The translations under genes and the position numbers were made by a program. DNA of 64,000 bases from Eubacteriales bacterium (GTDB taxonomy: Bacteria; Bacillota; Clostridia; Lachnospirales; Lachnospiraceae), in assembly GCA_030536555.1 (NCBI GenBank), contig JAUNPU010000006.1, positions 79,610-143,609 of the forward strand. Reading direction: 5' to 3'. Every line of letters starts with the position of its first letter. The stretch's first letter is position 1. Below, piece by piece: positions 1 through 8,834 of the stretch. The notes under the pieces were generated by a model. That model made no database searches. It saw only the letters and a list, made by a program, of their open reading frames with translations, and was not told the DNA's origin.

Positions 1-844
1 TACCTTCAATCTCGCCCATCCGGTCGGTCATATAGTCCTTTAACCCGATCAGGTGACGGACCTTTTCCTCGTGGTTGGTGTACATCTCCCTGGCCGCAAC
101 CCCAAGTCCTGCCGCGCCCGGAACATTTTCCGTACCGGAGCGCAGTCCTGCCTGCTGACCGCCGCCGTAGATCAGGGGCTTGATCTTCACCCCGTTTGCA
201 ATGTACAGAAATCCGATGCCCTTTGGTCCGTGGATCTTGTGTCCGCTGACTGACAAAAGGTCGATGCCCTGCTTCTTCGGACGGATCACATACTTTCCGT
301 ATGCCTGAATGGCGTCCACATGAAGCAGCGTCTTCGGGTTCTTCTTCTTGACGATGCGGGAGATCTCCTCCACCGGCTCCACAGCGCCAACCTCATTGTT
401 CACATACATCACCGACACCAGGATCGTGTCCGGGCGAACCGCCTCCTCCAGCTGCTGCAGGCTGATGTGTCCGTCATGGTCCACCGGCAGGAAGGTCACC
501 TCAAATCCCAGCTCTTCCAGATAGGCAAGGGGATTGTACACCGACGGATGCTCGATGGCGGTGGAAATGATATGCTTTCCCGCTCTCTGGTTCGCCAGTG
601 CGGTGCCGATCAGCGCCATATTGTTGGACTCGGAACCGCCGGAGGTGAACAGAATCTCCTTGTCTGCCGCCTTCAGGGTCTTTGCAATCTCTGCCCGGGC
701 TTCCCGGATATACTGCTCCGCCTCCATACCCTTGCGGTGCTTGGCTGCTGCATTGCCGTAGTCCACGGTCATGGTCTTCACCACAATATCCATAACACTG
801 TCCAGCACCCGCGTGGTGGCGGAATTATCAAAATATGCTTCCAT
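1..844 (-). CDS. Cysteine desulfurase (NifS/IscS family), N-terminal part
   Basis: PLP enzyme that removes sulfur from cysteine for Fe-S cluster or tRNA thiolation. About 281 N-terminal residues are visible; the C-terminal part with the catalytic cysteine lies outside the window. The family start (MEAYFDNSATT) is present, followed by the conserved SGGSESNN motif, HVDAIQAYGK, and the PLP-binding lysine in SVSGHKIHGPKG. The ATG at 844 is preceded by AAGGAG. It lies 43 bp downstream of rsmE on the same strand, so it probably belongs to the prmA-rsmE transcription unit. Which subfamily it belongs to (tRNA thiolation or Fe-S assembly) cannot be decided without the missing half. Confidence 0.93.
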   Translation of the reverse strand, partial: MEAYFDNSATTRVLDSVMDIVVKTMTVDYGNAAAKHRKGMEAEQYIREARAEIAKTLKAADKEILFTSGGSESNNMALIGTALANQRAGKHIISTAIEHPSVYNPLAYLEELGFEVTFLPVDHDGHISLQQLEEAVRPDTILVSVMYVNNEVGAVEPVEEISRIVKKKNPKTLLHVDAIQAYGKYVIRPKKQGIDLLSVSGHKIHGPKGIGFLYIANGVKIKPLIYGGGQQAGLRSGTENVPGAAGLGVAAREMYTNHEEKVRHLIGLKDYMTDRMGEIEG

Positions 845-887
845 AACTGTCTATTACTCCTTACTGTTACATGTCTTCCGGCTGCTG

Positions 888-1625
888 TCAGGATTCCAGC
901 TGGAACATCAGAATCGACAAGGTGGTCATGCCTGCCGTCTCTGTCCTTAAAATCCGTCTTCCCAGGGTAATCGGGTGAATGCCCGCGGCAATCGCCTGCT
1001 CCACTTCCTCCACATCGAAGCCGCCTTCCGGCCCGATGAAGATGCCGACCTGCATACCCGGTCTGATGGCAGCCAGCACCTGTCTGGTCTCCGCCATGCC
1101 CTCTGCCAGCTCATAGGGAATCAGGTTCACGTCAAAGGCTCCGGCATAGGTATATGCCTCCTTAAGCGTCATGACCCCGGTCACCTCCGGCACCAGCATA
1201 CGTCCCGACTGCTTGGCTGCGCTCTCTGCAATGGCATTCCAGCGCTTGACCTTACTCTCTTCCTTCTTCTTATCCAGCTTCACCACTGCCCGTCTGGTTG
1301 CCACCGGAATGATCTGGTAGACCCCAAGCTCCACAGCCTTCTGGATGATCAGCTCCATCTTGTCGCTCTTTGGCAGTCCCTGAAACAGGTAAAGCCTTGC
1401 AGGCAGCTCACTGGAATCCGTCTCCTCCGACAGAATCCGCGCCCGGATCTCCTCGGAACCGATGGTCTCCAGCTCACAGACATAGTTTCTGGAAATGCCG
1501 TCCCGGATTCCCACCTGCTCTCCCGCCTTCATGCGCAGCACGTTGCGGATATGGTTCACATCCTGCCCGGTGATCACGGCATAGCCGTCCATGATTTGCA
1601 CCGGTGTCACAAAAAAATGATACAT
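888..1625 (-). CDS. rsmE: 16S rRNA (uracil-1498-N3)-methyltransferase
   Basis: Methylates U1498 of 16S rRNA. The protein has 245 aa, normal for RsmE. It shows the N-terminal PUA-like segment (VRI-type start MYHFFVTPVQ), the QGLPKSDKMELIIQKAVELGV stretch, and the C-terminal SPOUT knot motifs IGPEGGF and LGRRILRTETA that bind SAM. It follows prmA by 15 bp, an arrangement that is standard in Firmicutes, so both ribosome-modification genes are likely co-transcribed with the downstream desulfurase. Confidence 0.95.
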   Translation of the reverse strand: MYHFFVTPVQIMDGYAVITGQDVNHIRNVLRMKAGEQVGIRDGISRNYVCELETIGSEEIRARILSEETDSSELPARLYLFQGLPKSDKMELIIQKAVELGVYQIIPVATRRAVVKLDKKKEESKVKRWNAIAESAAKQSGRMLVPEVTGVMTLKEAYTYAGAFDVNLIPYELAEGMAETRQVLAAIRPGMQVGIFIGPEGGFDVEEVEQAIAAGIHPITLGRRILRTETAGMTTLSILMFQLES

Positions 1626-1640
1626 ACTCCCGCTCCCCGA

Positions 1641-2597
1641 CTACTTTCTGCGTGCAGTGATGGATACCCAGTCACCCTGATAGGTGGTCTCCAGGATCTC
1701 CAGTTCCTCATTGGCTTCCATGGCGTCGCGCACATCCTGCTCCTTGGTGTTGATGATGCCGGAGGTGATGAAGATGCCGCCGTGCTTCAAGTGCTGGCAG
1801 ATCTCCCCCTGCAGCATGATGATCACCGGTGCCAGGATATTGGCTACCGCAATGTCATAGCACTCGTAACCGGCCTTGTCCTGCACATCCTTCTCGTCGA
1901 TGATATTTCCCTGAATCACCTCGAATTTGTCGGTGGAAATGTCATTGGATTCCAGATTCTCGCCCACAGCCACGATGGCATTTTCATCTAAATCCGTGCC
2001 GAACACGTCCTTTGCACCCAGCTTTAAAGCCGCGATGCCCAGGATACCGCTTCCGGTTCCCACATCGATGATTCTGGAGTCTGCGTTGACGAACTTGCGC
2101 AGCTGGCGGATACACAGCTGAGTAGTCTCATGCATGCCCGTACCAAATGCGGTACCCGGGTCAATCTGAATCAGCAGCTTGTCCTTATGCTCCTCCGGGA
2201 TGGTCTCCCAGGTCGGCTTGATCAGGATATCATCCACCGTAAAGGGCTTGAAATACTGCTTCCAGTTGTTGATCCAGTCCTTATCCTCCGTCTCAGAGGT
2301 GGAAATGGTGCGCTCGCCCACATCCACGAACTGGCTTAAGTCATCCAGACCTTCCTCGATCTGCCGGAGAATGCTCTCCAGATTTGCCAGATCTTCCAGA
2401 TAGAAGCTGACTTTGGCAGTACCGTCATCCGGCGGAAGCTCCGGCAGAATGTCGATGAACATGCCCTTGGTGTCCGCCTCGGACAGAGGGATATTGTCCT
2501 CGATCTCGATTCCCTCGATTCCGATCTCATCCAGCATGCTGCTGATCAGATCTACCGCTTCCGTTGTGGTCTTTAATGTAAATTTGGTCCACTTCAT
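1641..2597 (-). CDS. prmA: Ribosomal protein L11 methyltransferase
   Basis: SAM-dependent methyltransferase that trimethylates ribosomal protein L11. It has 318 aa, the usual length. The N-terminal substrate-recognition domain is followed by a class I methyltransferase fold with motif I DVGTGSGILGIAALKLGA and the characteristic IDPGTAFGTGMHETT segment, plus a NPPY-like VANILA motif. The ATG at 2597 has AAGGAGAGG upstream. It is the first visible gene of the prmA-rsmE-desulfurase run. Confidence 0.96.
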   Translation of the reverse strand: MKWTKFTLKTTTEAVDLISSMLDEIGIEGIEIEDNIPLSEADTKGMFIDILPELPPDDGTAKVSFYLEDLANLESILRQIEEGLDDLSQFVDVGERTISTSETEDKDWINNWKQYFKPFTVDDILIKPTWETIPEEHKDKLLIQIDPGTAFGTGMHETTQLCIRQLRKFVNADSRIIDVGTGSGILGIAALKLGAKDVFGTDLDENAIVAVGENLESNDISTDKFEVIQGNIIDEKDVQDKAGYECYDIAVANILAPVIIMLQGEICQHLKHGGIFITSGIINTKEQDVRDAMEANEELEILETTYQGDWVSITARRK

Positions 2598-2655
2598 GTC
2601 GCCTCTCCTTTTCTTATGTGTATGTTATCTTTTGATTGTTTCCTGTTCTTCTGTA

Positions 2656-3417
2656 TCAAACCCCGGTTACCACTTTCAAAAACAGCACAGCCAGCACCAC
2701 CAGGATCACCGGCCGCACGATCTTCTGACCGTTCTGTACTACCAGTCCGGATCCCATATAATGTCCCGCAATGCAGAACACGCCGGCAGTCAGTCCCAGC
2801 CCATAGTATACCGTTCCGTTTGCCAGGAATGTCACCAGTGCCGCCACATTGGACGACAGATTGATCACCTTCGTCAGCGCCGATGCCTGACGCACTTCCA
2901 TCTGTGCTGCTCCTGTCAGCACCAGAATGAGAAATGTCCCTGTTCCCGGTCCGTAGAATCCGTCATATCCGCCGATCAAAAATGCCGCCAGAACAGCAAT
3001 CGCAAATGCCGTCCTGTCTGACAGCTGCTTTCCCTGCGCCGAAGTATCCAGATTCTTGTTGCGAAGCACATAAAACGCAACAATCGGCAGAATCACCACC
3101 ATCAGATTCTTAAGCACCTGCTCACTGACAAGCAGCGACAGACCGGAGCCGATGGAGGAGCCGATCAGGGATACCACTGAGGCACAGACCGCGATCTGAA
3201 TCATTCGCTTCCCCTTTATATATCCGTTTTTCAGATACCGTCCGGTAGAAATGCTCGTTCCCATGGCAGAAGCCAGCTTGTTGGTTCCAAGCGCAAAGTG
3301 AGCCGGCACACCGGCAATAATATAAGCCGGCAGTGAGATCAGTCCGCCGCCTCCTGCAATAGAGTCCACAAATCCAGCCAGAAACATCAGCGGACATACA
3401 ATCAGATATTGCAACAT
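2656..3417 (-). CDS. TauE/SafE (TSUP) family membrane transporter
   Basis: Predicted anion permease of the sulfite exporter TauE/SafE family. The protein is almost entirely hydrophobic, with two homologous halves and glycine motifs typical of the family (FVDSIAGGGGLISLP near the N terminus, GGYDGFYGPGTGTF in the middle). The start is placed at the ATG at 3417, 14 codons inside the longest frame, because MLQYLIVCPL starts the first membrane segment and a purine-rich GGAAAAGAGAACAGG precedes it. Family members move sulfite, sulfonates or related organic anions; the substrate here is unknown. Confidence 0.88.
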   Translation of the reverse strand: MLQYLIVCPLMFLAGFVDSIAGGGGLISLPAYIIAGVPAHFALGTNKLASAMGTSISTGRYLKNGYIKGKRMIQIAVCASVVSLIGSSIGSGLSLLVSEQVLKNLMVVILPIVAFYVLRNKNLDTSAQGKQLSDRTAFAIAVLAAFLIGGYDGFYGPGTGTFLILVLTGAAQMEVRQASALTKVINLSSNVAALVTFLANGTVYYGLGLTAGVFCIAGHYMGSGLVVQNGQKIVRPVILVVLAVLFLKVVTGV

Positions 3418-3502
3418 AATCCTGTTCTCTTTTCCTTCGTAATTTCGACAAAAAACCACATGATATCATAACACAGAACCAGTTGCTTTACAACCGTTTT
3501 CC

Positions 3503-4600
3503 TCAAAATACCGCCTGATGGATGCCCTCGGAGATGGTAAAGCTCAGCTGCTCCACCATCTCGTCAATATTGGGCGGGGTCACGTAGAGTCTGCCAAACT
3601 CCGGCTCCAGCAGCTCCCGGATCAGATCATACTGTTCATCCGGCTCCATATCCCGGACAAATTCCCCCATCCCCTTCGTCGCCATGCTGCCTGCCAGCGC
3701 CTGAATCATGGTGTTCACCGTGTCATGGACAATGGCAGCGGCTCCCACCACCGTCGGCACGCCGATGGCAAGCACCGGCACTCCCAGACTCTCCCTGGTC
3801 AGCCGGTGACGGTGATTCCCCACACCGGAGCCGGGATGGATTCCCGTATCCGTCAGCTGGATGGTGGTACCAAGCCTGCGGATGCTGCGGGCCGCCAGGG
3901 CATCGATGACGATCAGCAGATCCGGTCCGGTCTCATGGATGACCCCCTTTAGGATCTCCGCTGTCTCCATGCCCGTCTGTGCCATGACGCCGGGCACCAG
4001 ACCGCTTAAGACCGGAAGCCTCCGCTTCCGGCAGAAGTCCTCCCCGTACTGCTGATTTAAGTGGCGGGTCACCTCCAGATGGCTGATGACCTTGGGACCT
4101 AAGGCATCCGGGGTCACAAAGCTGTTTCCCAGCCCCACCACCAGGATGCTGACCTGCCTCAGATCAGAAGCCTCTCCCGGCAAGCCTTCCGCGTTCTTCG
4201 ACTCCCGTTCCATCAGCTGCCCCGCCAGCTGCCGGATGTGTTTTGCCAGCTCCCCCGCCACCTCTGCGTGATAGTCTTCATCCTTCCTTGCCAGCTGATC
4301 CGCCTCCAGCGTCAGGTAGGTGCCGCAGGGCTTTCCCATGGCACGCTGCCCCCGCTCATCCAGAATCTTCACCTCCGTCAGCTTCACCGCACTTTTCTCC
4401 TCGTGCCACTCCCGCAGGGAGACCCCCGAGATCTCCCCGCCGTCTCCCGGGTAGCTCTCCCGCTCCTCCAGCGCCAGATCGGTCCGCACCTCAAACTCCG
4501 GATTCTTCTCACCAGGATATTTCTCTCCCTGATATTTCCCGCACCGCTCCTTCACTTCGCATTCCTCCATTCTCTGCCATTTGACCGCCGACAGGGCCAT
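3503..4600 (-). CDS. gpr: Germination protease GPR (spore SASP endopeptidase)
   Basis: Aspartic-type protease (family A25) that degrades small acid-soluble spore proteins at germination. 365 aa, the family length. The pro-region is followed by FEVRTDLALEE, the segment where GPR zymogens are auto-processed. Further family hallmarks are VVGLGNSFVTPDALGP, VIDALAARS and the segment PGSGVGNHR. The gene marks the organism as an endospore former. Its extreme N terminus is uncertain because a second in-frame ATG (MEECEVKERC, residue 11) is also possible. Confidence 0.94.
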   Translation of the reverse strand: MALSAVKWQRMEECEVKERCGKYQGEKYPGEKNPEFEVRTDLALEERESYPGDGGEISGVSLREWHEEKSAVKLTEVKILDERGQRAMGKPCGTYLTLEADQLARKDEDYHAEVAGELAKHIRQLAGQLMERESKNAEGLPGEASDLRQVSILVVGLGNSFVTPDALGPKVISHLEVTRHLNQQYGEDFCRKRRLPVLSGLVPGVMAQTGMETAEILKGVIHETGPDLLIVIDALAARSIRRLGTTIQLTDTGIHPGSGVGNHRHRLTRESLGVPVLAIGVPTVVGAAAIVHDTVNTMIQALAGSMATKGMGEFVRDMEPDEQYDLIRELLEPEFGRLYVTPPNIDEMVEQLSFTISEGIHQAVF

Positions 4601-4637
4601 TTCCCTTAGTTTTCTGCAAAAACAGGCAATTTATGTA

Positions 4638-4666
4638 TTGACATTTATCTTTAAATTAGGTAGAAT
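4638..4666 (+). promoter_or_regulatory. Promoter of rpsT
   Basis: A perfect TTGACA at 4638-4643 and TAGAAT at 4661-4666 are separated by 17 bp. Transcription would start near 4673, leaving a leader of about 85 nt before rpsT. Confidence 0.85.
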
Positions 4667-4760
4667 ACAAAAGTATGTTTACATTGAACTGTCCGTGTCC
4701 AGACTTTGATGCAAACCAAAGACTATAATTAATCAATATTTATAATTGGAGGTGCCCAGA

Positions 4761-5024
4761 TTGGCTAATATTAAATCTGCAAAAAAAAGAATCGTCGTTA
4801 ATGAAACCAAGGCTGCTAGAAATAAAGCAATCAGATCCAAAGTGAAGACTGCTTGCAAGAAAGTAGACGCTGCTGTAACTGCCGGAGACAAGGCTGCTGC
4901 TCAGGTAAGTTTAGTTGCTGCTATTTCCGAGATCGACAAGGCTTGCACGAAGGGTGTATACCACAAGAACACCGCTTCCAGAAAAGTATCCCGTCTGTCC
5001 AAAGCAGTGAATGCAATGGCTTAA
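4761..5024 (+). CDS. rpsT: 30S ribosomal protein S20
   Basis: Small, lysine-rich 16S rRNA-binding protein of the 30S subunit; 87 aa. The family pattern is complete: ANIKSAKKR at the start, RNKAIRSKVKT, and KGVYHKNTASRKVSRLSKAVN at the end. The true start is the TTG at 4761, six bases after GGAGGTG (4748-4754). The longer in-frame reading from 4746 would place the ribosome binding site inside the gene. UUG initiation is also known for rpsT in other bacteria. The gene is monocistronic, bounded by its own promoter and a terminator. Confidence 0.97.
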   Translation: MANIKSAKKRIVVNETKAARNKAIRSKVKTACKKVDAAVTAGDKAAAQVSLVAAISEIDKACTKGVYHKNTASRKVSRLSKAVNAMA

Positions 5025-5060
5025 CCCATCATAGACTGGAACTTAACTATCATAAATAAG

Positions 5061-5106
5061 AGACTCCGACTTCCCTGGGTGTGAGGGAGATCGGAGTCTT
5101 TTTTTG
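5061..5106 (+). terminator. Intrinsic terminator of rpsT
   Basis: AGACTCCGA and TTCCCT pair with AGGGAG and TCGGAGTCT around a short loop, followed by seven T. It also separates rpsT from the convergent gene ending at 5120. Confidence 0.9.
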
Positions 5107-5119
5107 TTATATTCATTCT

Positions 5120-5902
5120 TTACATGATACCGGTCAGCTTTCCGATGGAGAGAAGAATAGAAAATACAGCCACGCCACGCTTCAGCAGCGTCTGATTCAC
5201 CTTCACTGCCATTCGGCTTCCGTAGAATACGCCGATTCCATGGGACACCAGCGCCGCCGCCAGGAACGGAAGCACCGCCCCGATGTCACACTGGGTCAGA
5301 TAACCGACCGCCGCCGGAATCCCGATGAAGATCGAGTTAAAGAGCGCCACGCCTACGGCAGTGCGGATGGGCATACCCAGCACCACCAGAAGCGGCATCA
5401 CAAGCACCGGACCGCCTGCTCCGGACAGGGAACAGATGATGCCGGTCACAAACCCAAGAAGCAGGGTCAGGGGAAGATTGCCGAGAAGTCCTTTCTCTTT
5501 TTTCGCGCCCTCATGACCACCCGGCTCAGAGGACGACTTCTTATCCTTCCGCAGGAGAATGGAGATGCCGGACAGCAGCACCACCAGATACAGGATCACC
5601 TTCACCTGTGCTTCCGGAATGATCAGGTTCAGCTTCACACCCAGAAGCGCTCCTGCCAGACTTCCCACGCTGAGGCGGATTCCAAAGGGAATATCCAGAT
5701 TCCCCGCCTTCCGGTAGCTGATGGACCCCAGAACCCCCGACACGATAAATGCCGCAAAGCTGAGAGCCAGGCTTTCCGCCACCCCCATGGAAAGGCTTCC
5801 CACATAAAACATGGGAAGCAGAAATCCCGCCACTCCACAGAGTCCTACGATTGCTCCGACCACAAGATTCACGACTGCCGCCGCTGCCAATGCCAAACTC
5901 AT
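5120..5902 (-). CDS. TauE/SafE (TSUP) family membrane transporter
   Basis: Second TSUP-family permease of the window, 260 aa, with about eight hydrophobic segments. The first segment carries VVGAIVGLCGVAGFLLPMFY and the second half carries TGIICSLSGAGGPVLVMPLLV, the internally repeated glycine/proline motif of the family. The start overlaps the end of the upstream amidohydrolase by one base, which indicates translational coupling. It probably exports or imports the substrate or product of that enzyme; the compound is not known. Confidence 0.88.
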   Translation of the reverse strand: MSLALAAAAVVNLVVGAIVGLCGVAGFLLPMFYVGSLSMGVAESLALSFAAFIVSGVLGSISYRKAGNLDIPFGIRLSVGSLAGALLGVKLNLIIPEAQVKVILYLVVLLSGISILLRKDKKSSSEPGGHEGAKKEKGLLGNLPLTLLLGFVTGIICSLSGAGGPVLVMPLLVVLGMPIRTAVGVALFNSIFIGIPAAVGYLTQCDIGAVLPFLAAALVSHGIGVFYGSRMAVKVNQTLLKRGVAVFSILLSIGKLTGIM

Positions 5903-7215
5903 TACAAAATTCCTTCCTTTTTCATGTATTCTTTTGCCTCATACAGGATCCGTTCCTCATCCAGAACCTTCACCTCCCGGTTCCGCATCAGAATCTCGCC
6001 GCCCACGATCATATCCTGAACGTCACCGCTTCCCACACACTCAAACACGGTGTGCAGCAGATTCCCGCTTGGAATCAGGCAGGCATCATCCAGCCGGATT
6101 CCGATCAGATCGGCATTCCAGCCCGCTTCGATCCGTCCGCAGCTTCCCGTCTCATTGACCGCACCGGCGCCGCCCTCAAACATCATCCGGAAAAGGACCT
6201 CCGCAGGCATCACCTTGGGATTCCGGTTGGGAACTCCGTGATAAATGTTCATAACCGAGCGGAATATCCGCATCTCATTCCAGAGGCTCAAGCCTCCGTG
6301 AGCCGCACCGTCAGAGCCAAAGCCGGGCACAATGCCTCTGTTCAGCAGATCCGGCGTATCGGGAACCGCTTTTCCGCAGTTGCTGAAGGGACAATGGCAG
6401 ATCTTTATGCCATATTCCCGGATCAGCTCCTTCTCCTCTTCCGAAAGAATCAGGCTGTGTGCCCCCAGGAATCGGTCAGACAGCACCCCCATCTGCTCCA
6501 GATAGACATAGGGGCGGACTCCATTTCGCTTCAGGATTCCATCGATCTCGCCCTGATACTCATTCATATGAGCCTGAAGCATGGCATTTCGCTCCGCTGC
6601 ATGTTCAGCCGTCAGGCTTACCAGCCGGTCGGAACAGGAGTTGAGGGCACGCAGGGAGTAGTACACCTGCATCCGCCCTCTGCCATTCCAGTTATCATAA
6701 AGAGTATCCATATGGCGCACTGCCGTCTCCGCGTCCATGGCAATGCTGGCAGGAAGTCCCTCCTCATCCATGGTGGAACAGGACAGCCGCCCTCTCAGTC
6801 CGCTTGTTTCATAGACAGCCGCCGCCTCATCCATATAGTAGCTTCCTGCATCCACAAATGCCGTGGTGCCGGATTTCATCATTTCCAGCGCCGCAATCTC
6901 GGCGGACAGCCGCATCTTCTCCGGGGTCAGCGTGCTTTCAAAGGGAAGCATCACACGGGTCCAGATAATCGGCTTTGCATCCAGCACCAGTCCCTTTAGC
7001 AGCTGCTGTCCCGTGTGCATATGGCTGTCTGTCAGACCGGGCATATAAAGCCGGTCCCTTCCGTCCAGCACCTGCGCCGCCTCAAACGCCTCCGCCTGAT
7101 GCTCCGTCACTGCCAGAATCTTCCCGTCTTTGACCGCAATATCCATCCCGGTCTTTATGGTTTCATAATCCGTCATTACGGTTGTATTTTCAATCAGCAA
7201 ATCACATGTACCCAT
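5902..7215 (-). CDS. Metal-dependent amidohydrolase (TrzN/SsnA/SAH-deaminase-like)
   Basis: Cytosolic hydrolase or deaminase of the amidohydrolase superfamily. All metal-binding elements are visible: HMH in LTDSHMHTGQ, the His of LQAHMNEYQGE, the His of LGAHSLIL and the catalytic Asp of GFGSDGAAHGG. The architecture matches the group with S-adenosylhomocysteine/methylthioadenosine deaminases, SsnA and triazine hydrolases (about 440 aa). The second Met of the frame (MGTCDLLIENT, ATG at 7215) is preferred over the Met at 7227. The gene is flanked by a TSUP transporter and a DUF3100-type membrane pair, so it likely acts on an imported nitrogen heterocycle or nucleobase-like compound. The substrate cannot be read from sequence. 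Confidence 0.87.
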   Translation of the reverse strand: MGTCDLLIENTTVMTDYETIKTGMDIAVKDGKILAVTEHQAEAFEAAQVLDGRDRLYMPGLTDSHMHTGQQLLKGLVLDAKPIIWTRVMLPFESTLTPEKMRLSAEIAALEMMKSGTTAFVDAGSYYMDEAAAVYETSGLRGRLSCSTMDEEGLPASIAMDAETAVRHMDTLYDNWNGRGRMQVYYSLRALNSCSDRLVSLTAEHAAERNAMLQAHMNEYQGEIDGILKRNGVRPYVYLEQMGVLSDRFLGAHSLILSEEEKELIREYGIKICHCPFSNCGKAVPDTPDLLNRGIVPGFGSDGAAHGGLSLWNEMRIFRSVMNIYHGVPNRNPKVMPAEVLFRMMFEGGAGAVNETGSCGRIEAGWNADLIGIRLDDACLIPSGNLLHTVFECVGSGDVQDMIVGGEILMRNREVKVLDEERILYEAKEYMKKEGIL

Positions 7216-7258
7216 AGCATCCTCCATTTTCAGCCAGTTTATATTTCCAGGTTTCAGA

Positions 7259-7705
7259 TCAGATTGCTCCGCTCAGCTTCAGAATCAGGGAATCCCAGAT
7301 ACAGGATCCCAGAAATGTTCCGGTCATCACCAGGATTCCGACAATCAGAATCTTCGGTCCCTGCTTGATAAATGCCTTCAGCTGATCTCCGATTGCCAGT
7401 CCCGCATAAGCACCCACCATCGTAAACGGCGCAGTAAAGTTGATTTTTGACGCCGATGTGATCACAAATTCACGAATCGGACTTAAGGGGCAGGCGAACA
7501 AGAGACCGATGATCGCGCAGTATGCAACGATGGGGAGACGGAGGGGGATGCATTTCGTACACGCCACACCCAGCATGGAAATGATCACCAGAATCACCAG
7601 CCCCGGAAGTGACTCCAGAAAGCCGACACCATAGCCGATAAAGTTCGCAAGTCCTGTCCCGCAGGCACCTACTGCCAGTAAAAATAACCATTCAAGATAT
7701 CTCAT
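7259..7705 (-). CDS. Small integral membrane protein, partner of DUF3100-type gene
   Basis: 148 aa with about four or five hydrophobic segments and no enzymatic motif. Its start overlaps the end of the upstream membrane gene by 4 bp (ATGA), so the two are translationally coupled and probably form one transporter of two unequal subunits. No family name is recognised with confidence. The repeated GYGVGF/GAYAGLAIG glycine motifs resemble channel or transporter repeats. Confidence 0.7.
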   Translation of the reverse strand: MRYLEWLFLLAVGACGTGLANFIGYGVGFLESLPGLVILVIISMLGVACTKCIPLRLPIVAYCAIIGLLFACPLSPIREFVITSASKINFTAPFTMVGAYAGLAIGDQLKAFIKQGPKILIVGILVMTGTFLGSCIWDSLILKLSGAI

Positions 7706-8565
7706 ACGTTCTCCTTTCCCTCGCCCTGTCTCGTTTTCCGGGCAACTCTGCCAAGTCTCGGTTCCAGCACACGGTACAGCCGGTCACAGAGCGGAATGGC
7801 AAGAAACATGTTGATGTAGATTCCGGTGATTCCCGCCATGGTCTCCCCTACGCTTGCCAGCGTGGAAATCGTCTCCGCCGACTCCGGATAAATGGCACAC
7901 AGGGATGCGCTGGCGCTTGCCATCATGATTCCAGCTCCCACACCGGATGCCAGACCCAGTGCCTCCGGATGGAATATGCCGGTCATCGCCACCGCCGATG
8001 CCAGAATTCCAAAATAGATGGTCCCCACCATTCCGCCTACGATGTAGATGGAAAGACTGCCTCGCGCCTCCGCCGAATCCGGTCCGTAAATGTTGTTGAT
8101 CAGCGCCATATGGTATTCCCGGTTGATGGAGAAGCAGGCTCCCACCGCCTCCCGCTTCATGCCCAGAAGAATGGCGATCGGCAGAGAAAACAGGATTCCG
8201 AACAGATTTCCAAATCCGTGAAGCAGCACCGCCGGACCTGCACTCAAGATTGTCTCAATGTTGCCTCCTGCCGTAATGCCAAGCTTTGCGATAAACGGTG
8301 CGATTCCCACCACCACCAGCTTGGACGCTGCTTTTACCTGCTTACTTTCCACGATTTTCAGGACCTCCGGTCCGCTGACCACGCCCAGAATGATCGCGTA
8401 GAAGATCGGGAACAGGATAAATTTGCCTGCGCCGCAGGGAATCTCGATTTTTCCGATGCTGTCCGCAATCAGAATAAATACAAACGCCAGCAGGTAAATC
8501 TTCCACTCTGTCCGTATCCTCTCCCCCAATGAGGGATACGCATAGGTTTCGTTCTTTTTCGCCAT
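7702..8565 (-). CDS. DUF3100-type integral membrane protein
   Basis: 287 aa with a hydrophilic N terminus and about eight membrane segments. The overall sequence is consistent with the DUF3100 family of putative transporters, usually found next to amidohydrolase or deaminase genes. GILFSLPIAILLGMKREA and SVGETMAGITGIYINMFLAIPL are the best-conserved-looking stretches. It is the first gene of the operon running through 5120 and starts after AAAAGGAGGACATGTT. The neighbouring amidohydrolase suggests uptake of the compound that enzyme degrades. The family assignment is from memory of the sequence type, not from a search. Confidence 0.72.
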   Translation of the reverse strand: MAKKNETYAYPSLGERIRTEWKIYLLAFVFILIADSIGKIEIPCGAGKFILFPIFYAIILGVVSGPEVLKIVESKQVKAASKLVVVGIAPFIAKLGITAGGNIETILSAGPAVLLHGFGNLFGILFSLPIAILLGMKREAVGACFSINREYHMALINNIYGPDSAEARGSLSIYIVGGMVGTIYFGILASAVAMTGIFHPEALGLASGVGAGIMMASASASLCAIYPESAETISTLASVGETMAGITGIYINMFLAIPLCDRLYRVLEPRLGRVARKTRQGEGKENV

Positions 8566-8665
8566 AACATGTCCTCCTTTTCACCTTGATTGTGCAGTCA
8601 CGCTGCATCTTTCGTCATGTTATTTCCTTGTGTCTCCATCCTAACAGATGACCCGGTTTTTCAAA

Positions 8666-8766
8666 AAGGACATTTGAGCACTTTTCAACATTCCCTGTCT
8701 ATTTTCCGGCATTATTTATGCGAAACGCACAATGTCCTTGTCCTTTTCCGGCTTTCATGCTATAAT
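8666..8766 (+). promoter_or_regulatory. Divergent control region and promoter of Crp/Fnr gene
   Basis: TTGTCC (8738-8743) and TATAAT (8761-8766) with a 17-bp spacer form a good promoter for the gene at 8835. Between the divergent genes lie an inverted pair AAGGACATT (8666-8674) / AATGTCCTT (8731-8739) and a Crp/Fnr-like imperfect dyad TTGA-N7-TCAA starting near 8674. They are plausible binding sites for the adjacent regulator; the operator assignment is inference. Confidence 0.55.
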
Positions 8767-8834
8767 TCATAGCAATATATTCAGATTGTTTCTGTATACA
8801 AACATATTTTTCAAAAAATTTCAGGAGAATCACT

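Noticed and set aside
320..970. Long plus-strand open frame opposite the cysteine desulfurase gene
   Set aside because: It is the antisense shadow of a well-supported minus-strand gene and has no recognisable protein family or ribosome binding site. Many similar antisense frames (for example 975-1991, 5851-6999, 57981-59660) were left out for the same reason.
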